A program made the position numbers and the translations under genes. From the NCBI GenBank assembly GCA_964500895.1, contig CAZCQP010000008.1, forward strand, positions 9,292 to 73,291: 64,000 nucleotides of DNA, given 5' to 3'. Positions 49,837 to 57,661 of this stretch are shown in pieces. Each line of letters begins with the position of its first letter. Positions within the stretch are counted from its first letter, which is position 1. This stretch comes from CAZCQP01 sp964500895. GTDB lineage: Bacteria; Bacillota; Clostridia; Lachnospirales; JAISER01. The notes beneath the pieces are model-generated. The model was given only the letters and a program-made list of their open reading frames with translations, ran no database searches and was not told where the DNA came from.

Positions 49837-52029
49837 ATGTTGGATCCGAACAAAAAGTTAAACATTAAAGACATATTAAAAGACCTGGATAAATACACAC
49901 CAAAACGCCGGGGTTGGCATTGGCGTGAAGGCCGGGGCAAACAGAAGGTTGGAGATTTTGAATACCGCCAAGCTTCCGATGGCCTTAAAAACTACATTCC
50001 CCTGCCGGGCAGTCGCGGCTTCCACTACATCGACCCACAGCCCGATTGCGTCATCACCACGGAAATTGCTTCCGGCCGGTTTGAAGACGATTTGCGCCGT
50101 ATGCGCATGTCCGCTTGGAACGGCGCAGACCACATCATGGTTATTCGTACAGCAGGGCAGTCTCACTACGACTCATTAATTGAAGGCACTCCACAAGGCA
50201 TTGGCGGCATCACCGTCACCAGAAAGCAAGTGCGTGCCTCCAGAAAAGCGCTGGACATGATTGAAGAAGAAGTAGGCCGCCCCATTAACTTCCACTCCTA
50301 CATCTCCGGCGTGGCTGGGCCGGACATTGCCGTTATGTTTGCAGAAGAAGGGGTCAACGGTGCACATCAAGACCCTCAATACAACGTTTTATACCGCAAC
50401 ATCAACATGGTGCGCAGCTTTGTAGATGCATGCGAAGCCAAGAAAATCATTGCATGGGCCGGTATTTTACAGATTGACGGTGCCCACAACGCCAACGCTA
50501 CGGCCATGAAAGCCTGGAAGGTGCGGCCAGAACTGATGGTGCAGCACGGCATCAACAGCATTTTCTCCCGTAAAATTGGCATTAAGCCGGAGAATATTGC
50601 CCTGTCCACCGTGCCCCCAACTGCCCCCCCTGCCCCCTGTATGCGCATAGACTTGCCTTACGCTGTGGCTTTGCGGGATTTGTTCCGGGAGTACAAAATG
50701 CGGGCCCAGCAGCACACCAAATACATGGAATCCGACATGCGTGAAGCCACCGTGACCCACACCCTGAACCTGGTAATTTCCCGGTTGACCAGTGCAGACG
50801 TGCAGTCCACCATCACCCCGGACGAAGGCCGCAACGTGCCTTGGCACTACAACAACATTGCCGCCATCAACACCGCCAAACAAGCCCTTAACGGCATGGA
50901 CGGCCTGAATGAGATGGTCTGCTTAAACCGTGAAGGTGAACTGGGCAAGGAAGTGCGGGAATTAAAAGAAAGAGCCATTTTGTTCATGGAAGAAATGCTG
51001 GAAAGCGGCGGCTACTTTAACGCCGTGCAGGAAGGCTTCTTCATTGACAGCGGCTATTACCCGGAACGCAACGGCGACGGCATCCCTCGGGTCATTAACG
51101 ACGGCATTGGCGCAGGCATGATTTTTGAACGGGACGAAGACTATTTTGCTCCGGTTTCCGTACACTACGGTTACAACAACGTGCCCAGCCAGTTTAAAAG
51201 CGCTTCCGAAGCCATTGGCGGGGACACTTTTGAAGACCGTTCCAAAATCGTTTACATTGACGAACTGGATGAGCTGGACAACGTGAACGTCCGTTTGGAG
51301 GAAGTGGCCAAATACTTTGAATCCGACGTGTTCAAGCCGGAAGTGGAATGGGCCGCAGACGGCATTGTGTCCACCACCATTTTCCTGCCGGTGGACGAAC
51401 GTACCGCCGAGTTTGCCGCCATTAAATGCGGCGAAAAAATGGGGCTGGAAGACGTGACTGTGGTACATAAACAGGTCATTCACCCATCGGAAGGTACACT
51501 GGTTGAAATTAAAGGTAAAGTCACCTTTGAAATTGACAAAAACGAACTGGTCATTCCCGAAAAAATCCCTGTGCTGTCCGAAGCCGAAATTCGTGCAGAC
51601 ATAGAAGCCAAGCCTATGCTGGTTGTGGCCGGTACTGTAGGCAACGATGAACACTCTGTGGGCCTTAAAGAAACCTTGGACATTAAGCACGGCGGTATTG
51701 AGAAATTCGGCATTAAATATATTTATTTAGGCACATCTGTGCCATTGGAAAAAATGGTGGATGCAGCCATTGAAGCCAATGCAGATGCCATTCTCATTTC
51801 CACCATCATCACCCACGACGACATCCATACCAAAAACATGGGCAAAATTGCCGAGCTTTGTGTGGAAAAAGGGGTGCGGGATAAATTGATGCTGGTTTGC
51901 GGCGGCACCCAGGTGACCAATGAAATTGCCAAAGAAGCCGGTATGGATGCCGGATTTGGCCGGGGCACCAAGGGCATTGATGTAGCCAGCTTTTTGGTGA
52001 AGCAACGCAGAGAAAGAGACGGTCAATAA
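49837..52029 (+). CDS. oraE: D-Ornithine 4,5-aminomutase, large subunit
   Basis: 730 residues. The N-terminal two-thirds form the PLP-binding TIM barrel. The C-terminal about 120 residues form the cobalamin-binding Rossmann domain, with the axial-histidine motif in HDDIHTKNMG and the later VCGGTQVTNEIAKEAG. It catalyses the radical migration of the side-chain amino group. The ATG at 49837 has GGGAGG nine bases upstream; a GTG three codons earlier is less likely. A 14-bp hairpin follows its stop. Confidence 0.95.
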   Translation: MLDPNKKLNIKDILKDLDKYTPKRRGWHWREGRGKQKVGDFEYRQASDGLKNYIPLPGSRGFHYIDPQPDCVITTEIASGRFEDDLRRMRMSAWNGADHIMVIRTAGQSHYDSLIEGTPQGIGGITVTRKQVRASRKALDMIEEEVGRPINFHSYISGVAGPDIAVMFAEEGVNGAHQDPQYNVLYRNINMVRSFVDACEAKKIIAWAGILQIDGAHNANATAMKAWKVRPELMVQHGINSIFSRKIGIKPENIALSTVPPTAPPAPCMRIDLPYAVALRDLFREYKMRAQQHTKYMESDMREATVTHTLNLVISRLTSADVQSTITPDEGRNVPWHYNNIAAINTAKQALNGMDGLNEMVCLNREGELGKEVRELKERAILFMEEMLESGGYFNAVQEGFFIDSGYYPERNGDGIPRVINDGIGAGMIFERDEDYFAPVSVHYGYNNVPSQFKSASEAIGGDTFEDRSKIVYIDELDELDNVNVRLEEVAKYFESDVFKPEVEWAADGIVSTTIFLPVDERTAEFAAIKCGEKMGLEDVTVVHKQVIHPSEGTLVEIKGKVTFEIDKNELVIPEKIPVLSEAEIRADIEAKPMLVVAGTVGNDEHSVGLKETLDIKHGGIEKFGIKYIYLGTSVPLEKMVDAAIEANADAILISTIITHDDIHTKNMGKIAELCVEKGVRDKLMLVCGGTQVTNEIAKEAGMDAGFGRGTKGIDVASFLVKQRRERDGQ

Positions 52030-52040
52030 TACAAAACAAA

Positions 52041-52072
52041 GGGGGCGCAAGCGCACATGCGCTTGCGCCCCC
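52041..52072 (+). terminator. Strong intercistronic hairpin between oraE and the reactivase gene
   Basis: A perfect 14-bp GC-rich stem (GGGGGCGCAAGCGC with its complement) and a four-base loop ACAT. It is followed by TTAGAAAA with no U run, so it is more likely an mRNA processing or stabilising element, or a partial terminator, that sets oraE expression above the downstream genes. Confidence 0.65.
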
Positions 52073-52092
52073 TTAGAAAATGAGGGTTAATC

Positions 52093-53454
52093 ATGAAGGT
52101 TGACATTCTTGTGGCCGAAATTGGTTCTACCACCACCGTGGTGAACGCCTTTAGCGGCCTAGATACCCCCACCCCCCGTTTTGTGGCCCAAGGCCAAGCG
52201 CCCACTTCCGTGTTGGAAGGAGACGTAACCGTAGGCCTTTCCGGGGCCATTGAAGACTTAAAGGCCAAGCAGGGCATAGATAGCTTGGAATGGACGCAAA
52301 TGTTGGCCACCAGTTCTGCGGCGGGTGGGCTTAAAATGAGCGTCCATGGCTTGGTTTACGACATGACCGTTCGGGCGGCCAGGGAAGCCGCTTTAGGGGC
52401 CGGGGCCATTTTACACTTTGTTACCGCCGGGAAACTGAAACGGACGGACGTAGCCAAAGTAAAATCCTTAACCCCCAATATTATCTTAGTGGCCGGGGGG
52501 GTTGATTACGGCGAACGAGACACCGCCCTTGAAAACTTTGAAAAGCTGACGGATGCCTGCCCAGACATTCCTTTCATTTATGCAGGCAACATTCAAAACC
52601 ATGAAGAAATTCGGCTTATTGCCGAGGAAAAAAACATCAAGGTACATATTGTAAACAATGTGTACCCCCAGGTGGACGTGCTGGATGTGGAACCCACCCG
52701 GAAAGTCATTCAGGAAGTGTTTGAAGAACACATCATTGTGGCCCCGGGAATGAGCAAAATGCGGGACATGGTCACGGGCAAAGTGCTGCCCACTCCGGGC
52801 GCAGTGATGGAATGCTCCAAACTGCTGTATGAACTTTACGGGGATTTAGTGGTTTTTGACGTAGGCGGGGCAACCACAGACATTCATTCGGTCACGGCCG
52901 GTTCCTCGGAAATGAACGACATTCTCATTAGCCCGGAACCATTCGCCAAGCGCACCGTTGAGGGTGATTTGGGGGTTTACGTAAACATTCCCCATATTGT
53001 GGAGAAAATTGGGCTTGAGGAACTGACAAAAGTGTTCCCGGATGCCCAGCGCCTCATTGCAGAAGCACAAGCCATTCCAAAGACCGATGAACAAAAGGCT
53101 TTCATTGAATACCTGACCCAAACCGCCGTGGCCACGGCACTGGAACGACACGCAGGCAGACTGATAGACATTTACGGCCCTACAGGCAAAAAAACCATGG
53201 CTTCCGGCAAAGACTTAACCGCTGTGAAAGTTATGGTGGGCACCGGGGGCGCTTTAACCCGGCTGCCAAACCGGGTGAACATTTTAAACAGCTTGGCCGA
53301 GCCGGATTCCAGCCCCCGCCTTGCCCCACGAAAAGGAACGAAAGTGCTCATCGACAACCATTACATCATGGCATCTTTAGGGGTGTTGTCCCTGGTGCAC
53401 AAAGAAGCGGCCATGGCTTTGCTGAAACAAAGCATTGAAGGAGGCACCTTATGA
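52093..53454 (+). CDS. MutL/GlmL-like reactivase of the B12-dependent aminomutase
   Basis: 453 residues of the glutamate mutase MutL (ASKHA actin-like ATPase) family. The phosphate-1 motif is VAEIGSTTTVVNAF at 7-20 and a second nucleotide motif is VFDVGGATTDIHSV near 255. Homologues lie beside ornithine or glutamate aminomutases and are thought to exchange damaged cobalamin with ATP; this is inferred here from context. It overlaps the racemase gene by four bases (ATGA). It is unrelated to the mismatch-repair MutL despite the name. Confidence 0.88.
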   Translation: MKVDILVAEIGSTTTVVNAFSGLDTPTPRFVAQGQAPTSVLEGDVTVGLSGAIEDLKAKQGIDSLEWTQMLATSSAAGGLKMSVHGLVYDMTVRAAREAALGAGAILHFVTAGKLKRTDVAKVKSLTPNIILVAGGVDYGERDTALENFEKLTDACPDIPFIYAGNIQNHEEIRLIAEEKNIKVHIVNNVYPQVDVLDVEPTRKVIQEVFEEHIIVAPGMSKMRDMVTGKVLPTPGAVMECSKLLYELYGDLVVFDVGGATTDIHSVTAGSSEMNDILISPEPFAKRTVEGDLGVYVNIPHIVEKIGLEELTKVFPDAQRLIAEAQAIPKTDEQKAFIEYLTQTAVATALERHAGRLIDIYGPTGKKTMASGKDLTAVKVMVGTGGALTRLPNRVNILNSLAEPDSSPRLAPRKGTKVLIDNHYIMASLGVLSLVHKEAAMALLKQSIEGGTL

Positions 53455-54512
53455 AATATCCAGCCTTAGTGATAGACACCCAAAAACTAAAGGAAAACGT
53501 ACAAATGACCATGGCCCTGTGCCAAACGGCGGGAATAGAAGTTTGCGCCGTCACCAAAGCTTTTTGCGCCATTCCCGAAATTACCCAGGCTTATGTAGAG
53601 GCCGGTATAAAAATACTGGCGGATTCCCGCATAGAGAACTTGAAAAAGATTCCTTATGCCGGGGTGGAAAAATGGCTGCTGCGGCTGCCCATGCCTTGCG
53701 AAGCCAAGGAAGTGGTGCTTTATTCCGATTTGAGCTTAAACTCCGAATTATCCACCGTGACCCTTTTGTCCCAAGAAGCTGAAAAAATGGGTAAAAAACA
53801 TGGCGTTCTGCTGATGATTGACGTGGGGGATTTACGTGAAGGGGTGATGGCAGAAGATGCCGTAACCACAGCAGGTGAAATTTTAAAACTGCCCGGGGTT
53901 CATCTGGTGGGCTTGGGTACTAACTTAAACTGTTACGGCGGCATCATTCCAACCCCGGACAAAATGCAAGTGCTCCTAGATACCCAGAAAGCCATTGAGT
54001 CTCTTTACGGCGTACAGTTACCCGTCATTTCCGGGGGCAATTCCGGTTCTATCTATTTGGTGACAGACAAAACCATGCCCCAGGGTGTGAACAACCTGCG
54101 CATTGGGGAAGCTATTTTGCTGGGGGCAGAAACTTCCTACCAACAACCCTTGGAAGGCTTACACCAAGATGCTTTCCGACTGGACGTGCAAATTGTGGAA
54201 CTGAAAGAAAAGCCTTCTTTGCCTTTCGGAGAAGCAGGACTGAACGCTTTCGGAGAAAAAGTGGTGTATGAGGATAAAGGCATGATGAAACGGGCCATTG
54301 TGGCGTGTGGCCGTCAGGATGTGTATACGGAAAAACTTATCCCTGTTGATGACAACATTGCAATCATCGGTGCCTCCAGTGACCACACCATCATAGACGT
54401 GACCCATGCCAAAAGAGAATATAAGGTAGGCGATGTGGTCAGCTTTCACCTGGTTTACAGCGGTATTTTAACGTTAACCACCTCGGAATACGTCCACAAG
54501 GTGTTTGTATGA
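53451..54512 (+). CDS. orr: Ornithine racemase (alanine-racemase-fold PLP enzyme)
   Basis: 353 residues. The N-terminal alanine-racemase barrel carries the PLP lysine in VCAVTKAFCA (about 32-41). It also shows MIDVGDLREGVM and the phosphate loop ISGGNSGSIYLV. It converts L- to D-ornithine, the substrate of OraSE. The family includes general alanine/ornithine racemases, so the substrate is assigned from the operon. It is translationally coupled to the reactivase gene before it and to the YdcF-like gene after it. Confidence 0.88.
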   Translation: MKYPALVIDTQKLKENVQMTMALCQTAGIEVCAVTKAFCAIPEITQAYVEAGIKILADSRIENLKKIPYAGVEKWLLRLPMPCEAKEVVLYSDLSLNSELSTVTLLSQEAEKMGKKHGVLLMIDVGDLREGVMAEDAVTTAGEILKLPGVHLVGLGTNLNCYGGIIPTPDKMQVLLDTQKAIESLYGVQLPVISGGNSGSIYLVTDKTMPQGVNNLRIGEAILLGAETSYQQPLEGLHQDAFRLDVQIVELKEKPSLPFGEAGLNAFGEKVVYEDKGMMKRAIVACGRQDVYTEKLIPVDDNIAIIGASSDHTIIDVTHAKREYKVGDVVSFHLVYSGILTLTTSEYVHKVFV

Positions 54513-55270
54513 GCCGTATGAATAAGCTGCTGCGCTTCCTCTGTATGGTGGCTGGGGTTGCCCTTATCATAAACGCTGTCACACTGGCCCCTGTGAGCAA
54601 TTTTAACGCCGGCATTATCCTCACCTTTGTTGCGGGGCTGGTTTTGTTTTTATACGGCTTTTTGCTTCAGAAAATTAGCATCATAACAAAGTCCGGCCCG
54701 CTTAAATGGCTTAAATACTTTATTTTTACCGGCTGCATCCTTGTTGCCGGTTTTCTTGTTTTTTTATTCATCTATGGCCATACAGACACCGCCACGTATG
54801 AGGAAGATGCCCTTATTGTTCTTGGCGCTGCATTAAGGGGTGACCAACCCACCCGCCCCCTTGTCCGGCGGCTGAATAAAGCCATTGACTACGCAGAGCA
54901 AAACCCAAAAGCTGTTATTGTGGTTACCGGTGGGCAGGGCCCCCAAGAAACCATGCCGGAAGGGGAAGCCATGGCCGCATACCTGGTAAGCCACGGGGTT
55001 GCGCCGGAACGGATACTGGTAGAAGACAAATCCACCAGCACTTACGAAAACTTTGTTTTCACCAAAGTTATTTTAGACGATTACTTTCATGAACCCTATA
55101 CCACCACGGTCATCACCAACGATTTTCATATTTTCCGTGCTGTTGACGTAGCCAGAGCCACAGGGTTTCAAGCCACCCGTTTACATAGCACCACCGACTG
55201 GTACATTGCCCCTAACCACTATTTTCGGGAATGCCTGGCGCTGCTAAAATGGTGGATTTTAGCGTATTAA
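54509..55270 (+). CDS. YdcF/DUF218 family membrane protein
   Basis: 253 residues. Three hydrophobic helices fill the first about 95 residues, followed by the extracytoplasmic or cytoplasmic DUF218 domain: EEDALIVLGAALRGDQPTRP, VVTGGQGPQETMPEGEAMA and LVEDKSTSTYENFVFTKVIL. Related proteins (SanA, YdcF, ElyC) act in envelope metabolism, but no reaction is established. Its ATG overlaps the racemase stop by four bases, so it is cotranscribed with the fermentation operon. A link to that pathway is not obvious. Confidence 0.85.
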   Translation: MSRMNKLLRFLCMVAGVALIINAVTLAPVSNFNAGIILTFVAGLVLFLYGFLLQKISIITKSGPLKWLKYFIFTGCILVAGFLVFLFIYGHTDTATYEEDALIVLGAALRGDQPTRPLVRRLNKAIDYAEQNPKAVIVVTGGQGPQETMPEGEAMAAYLVSHGVAPERILVEDKSTSTYENFVFTKVILDDYFHEPYTTTVITNDFHIFRAVDVARATGFQATRLHSTTDWYIAPNHYFRECLALLKWWILAY

Positions 55271-55330
55271 AGCGTATAATGCAAAGGAAAAGACGCCCAT
55301 ATATTCGACAAATTTGTAATATAACTGTTA

Positions 55331-55358
55331 TTGTAAAATTCAACAGCCACTGTATAAT
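55331..55358 (+). promoter_or_regulatory. Promoter of the secreted stalk-domain gene
   Basis: TTGTAA (55331-55336), a 16-base spacer and a perfect TATAAT (55353-55358). Confidence 0.6.
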
Positions 55359-55384
55359 AAGAGGTATAAAGGAGGTCGTGGGTT

Positions 55385-56353
55385 GTGAAAAAACTTATAT
55401 GGCTGCTCATCTTTATATTCATCCAGCCCATGCTTGCATTTGGTGCCCCCATTGCAGAACCTGGCGGTAACACGGGTTCTGTTACAGTACAAGGCGTTGA
55501 TATTTCCAATATTGAGGGCGAAGTTGTGCTGATGGGGCAGCTGCCTGTTGTGCAGGGGTTATGGTCTGATCGCTTTCAAACACAGTTAAACCAACAAATC
55601 ATGCAGCTTAAAAAGGATAAAGTTGCACTGGCCCAAAAACTGGGCTCTAAAAGTGTGGGGTTTTCTTACAAAACCGTCAACAGCGGCAATTGGCTTTCCA
55701 TTTTGGTGTACACCACCACGTCCGACGCCACCAATGACTATGTGGACAGCTTCAACATAGACACGGAGGCCTGCACCAAGCTGACCATTAATGATGTGTT
55801 GGGGGTGAATGCCATGGCGTTGCTAGACCGCTTTATTTCCGATACCATCAAACAACGCCCGGAACATTTCAACTCGGCATACAGTGGCATTTCAACCCCG
55901 CTGACCTTTGCTGTGGAAAATGGCAACTGTCTGATTATGTTCGACAAAAACGAAATTGCCCCGGCCTATGAAGGCATCGTCACCTTCAGCCTGAAACTCA
56001 GTGACGTCCGCCATGTTAGCCTGCCCAAAGGTGAATATGTGGTGCGGGAGAAAGACTATGGGTTGAAGCTGATTCCCCTGCGCACTGTATGCGAAGGGCT
56101 GGGTTACACCGTGGGCTGGGATTCCAAAAACCGTTCTGTTCAAATTTCAAAAGGCAGCTTTACCACGAAAGTAACACCCGGCAAAAACAGCTATGCAGTG
56201 GGCAATAGCCTGTCTAGGGAATTAGAAGCAGCGCCAGTGTTTTTTGAAGGACGCATTTTGCTGCCCATTTCCTTTTTTGAAACCATTTTAGGCGCCACAT
56301 ACTCCATTGATGAAAATGAGACCATTATTTTTTCCCAGTACCGTTTGAAATAA
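55385..56353 (+). CDS. Secreted protein: DUF4163/DUF3298-like plus copper-amine-oxidase-type stalk domain
   Basis: 322 residues. An N-terminal signal peptide (KKLIWLLIFIFIQPMLAFGA) is cut near residue 21. Residues about 35-215 resemble the DUF4163/DUF3298 pair found in RsiV-like extracellular proteins. The last about 90 residues, with IPLRTVCEGLGYTVGWDSKN, match the copper amine oxidase N-terminal stalk domain common on clostridial surface proteins. Function is unknown. It starts at GTG with AAGGAGG nine bases upstream and has its own promoter. Confidence 0.8.
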   Translation: MKKLIWLLIFIFIQPMLAFGAPIAEPGGNTGSVTVQGVDISNIEGEVVLMGQLPVVQGLWSDRFQTQLNQQIMQLKKDKVALAQKLGSKSVGFSYKTVNSGNWLSILVYTTTSDATNDYVDSFNIDTEACTKLTINDVLGVNAMALLDRFISDTIKQRPEHFNSAYSGISTPLTFAVENGNCLIMFDKNEIAPAYEGIVTFSLKLSDVRHVSLPKGEYVVREKDYGLKLIPLRTVCEGLGYTVGWDSKNRSVQISKGSFTTKVTPGKNSYAVGNSLSRELEAAPVFFEGRILLPISFFETILGATYSIDENETIIFSQYRLK

Positions 56354-56441
56354 TTGAAATTTTGTAAAAGGCGAACATCTTCTCAAAAAACGTCCACTTG
56401 CATACACTATAGCAACGAAAACTATAATGCAGGTGGATGGC

Positions 56442-56702
56442 ATGGTTCGCTTTTGTGAATTAAAACAAAAAGAAGTCATCAACATTCGGGATGGTTGCCG
56501 GCTTGGTTATATATGCGATATTGTGATAGATATTGAAGAAGGTTGCGTGGTGTCCATCATCATTCCCGGTACTTGCCGCATGTTTGGCATGTTTGGGTAC
56601 GACCAGGAATATTGTGTGCCTTGGTGCGCCATCAAGCAAATTGGAGACGACATCATCCTTGTAGATGTGGAAACAGAAAAAATATTGGTCAACTGTGACT
56701 AG
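56442..56702 (+). CDS. YlmC/YmxH family PRC-barrel sporulation protein
   Basis: 86 residues, a single PRC-barrel domain (KEVINIRDGCRLGYICDIVI, then IIIPGTCRMFG and the ending WCAIKQIGDDIILVDVETEK). The family is conserved in endospore formers; its exact function is unsettled. The ATG at 56442 has AGGTGG five bases upstream and gives the usual MVRFCELKQKEVI start. The stop codon TAG is part of the CTAG that borders a palindromic repeat. Confidence 0.85.
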   Translation: MVRFCELKQKEVINIRDGCRLGYICDIVIDIEEGCVVSIIIPGTCRMFGMFGYDQEYCVPWCAIKQIGDDIILVDVETEKILVNCD

Positions 56703-56786
56703 GCAGTGTTTGAAAATTCATTAACAATGGGTTTTAACCAATATTTTGGTAGGGAAACCCCCACAAAATGATTTTTCAAACACACG
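56703..56786. mobile_element. Palindromic MITE-like repeat, family A, copy 2 (shortened)
   Basis: About 84 bp. It begins GCAGTGTTTGAAAATTCATT, continues with AACAATGGGTTTTAACC, and ends AAAATGATTTTTCAAACACA. Both arms match copy 1 at 42807-42950 but in inverted orientation, and the middle about 60 bases are missing. It is bordered by CTAG on each side, a likely 4-bp target duplication. It lies between the YlmC/YmxH and nrdR genes. Confidence 0.75.
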
Positions 56787-56842
56787 CTAGGGTGCATATT
56801 TAATGTCCCTAAGCAAATACAAAAGAAAGCGGGTATTAATTT

Positions 56843-57301
56843 GTGAAATGCCCTTATTGCCATTTTGACGATACAAAAGTGATTGATTCCCGTACAATGG
56901 AAGACAACACCGCCATACGCCGCCGTCGGTTATGCGAAAAATGTGGGGAGCGGTTCACTACATATGAGCGGATCGACACCATTCCTCTGGCTGTTATCAA
57001 GCGCAACGCCACCAGAGAAAATTTCGACCGGGCGAAGCTTTTAAACGGCATTATTAAGTCTTGCAACAAGCGGCCTGTGTCTATGGAGCAAATGGAACAT
57101 ATTGTGAACAACATTGAAGCGGCTGTGCTGAATTCTTTAACGAAAGAAATTGAAAGCCAGGCCATTGGTGATATGGTGATGGAGGCTTTAAAAGAAATAG
57201 ACGAAGTGGCTTATGTGCGTTTTGCATCCGTGTATAAGCAGTTTAAAGACATTGATACGTTCATGAGCGAATTGCGGCATCTGATGCAGGACAAATCATA
57301 A
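56843..57301 (+). CDS. nrdR: Transcriptional repressor NrdR
   Basis: 152 residues. The zinc ribbon CPYCHFDDTKVIDSR with RRRLCEKCGERFTTYERI fills the first 50 residues, followed by the ATP-cone domain (VIKRNATRENFDRAKLLNGI). It senses ATP/dATP and represses ribonucleotide reductase genes at NrdR boxes. It starts at GTG with a weak ribosome site. No nrd gene lies in the window. Confidence 0.95.
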   Translation: MKCPYCHFDDTKVIDSRTMEDNTAIRRRRLCEKCGERFTTYERIDTIPLAVIKRNATRENFDRAKLLNGIIKSCNKRPVSMEQMEHIVNNIEAAVLNSLTKEIESQAIGDMVMEALKEIDEVAYVRFASVYKQFKDIDTFMSELRHLMQDKS

Positions 57302-57311
57302 CCTTCACACG

Positions 57312-57353
57312 AAAAGGCTGATGCAAAATTGTTTATTTTGCATCAGCCTTTTT
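57312..57353. terminator. Bidirectional terminator after nrdR
   Basis: An 18-bp perfect stem (AAAAGGCTGATGCAAAAT and its complement) with a five-base loop and T runs on both strands. It serves nrdR and the small gene on the opposite strand. Confidence 0.92.
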
Positions 57354-57373
57354 CTAATGGAAAATACCCTTGT

Positions 57374-57405
57374 CATTACCAATTACCAATTGTCAATCAC
57401 CAATC
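57374..57405. repeat. Short tandem TTACCAA-type repeats
   Basis: Three to four imperfect copies of a TTACCAA/TCACCAA unit in 30 bases. They lie just after the stop of the 46-residue minus-strand gene. No function is evident. Confidence 0.5.
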
Positions 57406-57544
57406 ATCGAATGCTTAAATATAAGCAATCTACATTTTTGGCTGCATGCATTGCCCCCGTAAGCTGGCCATTGGCAGAAAGCCGGTTTAAGGTGCATTTC
57501 CCTTCGGATTGGTACATGCATGGGTTGGTACAGTTAATATCCAT
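57404..57544 (-). CDS. Small Cys-containing protein (46 aa)
   Basis: 46 residues starting MDINCTNPCMYQSEGKCTLN and ending DCLYLSIR. It has four cysteines, three of them in the first 17 residues (C5, C9, C17) and one near the end. This layout resembles tiny clostridial proteins often misnamed as hydroxymyristoyl-ACP dehydratase. A very good GGAGGTGG ribosome site precedes the ATG, and the bidirectional terminator at 57312-57353 follows. A metal-binding role is plausible from the cysteines but unproven. It lies between nrdR and the aldolase gene in the minus direction. Confidence 0.7.
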   Translation of the reverse strand: MDINCTNPCMYQSEGKCTLNRLSANGQLTGAMHAAKNVDCLYLSIR

Positions 57545-57630
57545 GTTGTCCACCTCCAAGCCCTATTATTCCCGCAGCTACGGCAAAAAATGCTGGCAAG
57601 CATTGCACATGCTCCCAGTGAATTGGGCAT

Positions 57631-57659
57631 AAAAAAATCCCCATTAAGGGGATCTTTTT
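57631..57659 (-). terminator. Terminator of the aldolase gene
   Basis: ATCCCC and GGGGAT pair around ATTAA, with a seven-T run on the minus strand, directly after the fba stop. Confidence 0.85.
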
Positions 57660-57661
57660 AT

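Noticed and set aside
50962..51690. A 242-residue open frame on the strand opposite oraE
   Set aside because: It is a mirror of a long, strongly biased coding sequence. It has no ribosome site, has low-complexity His/Phe/Val-rich composition, and lies wholly inside oraE.
56403..56440. Promoter TTGCAT with TATAAT before the YlmC/YmxH gene
   Set aside because: The spacer is 19 bases, too long for a confident sigma-A promoter. A sporulation sigma factor may be used instead.
57321..57632. Plus-strand 103-residue open frame after nrdR
   Set aside because: It starts inside the terminator hairpin, runs through simple TTACCAA repeats, and lacks a ribosome site. The opposite strand holds a better small gene.
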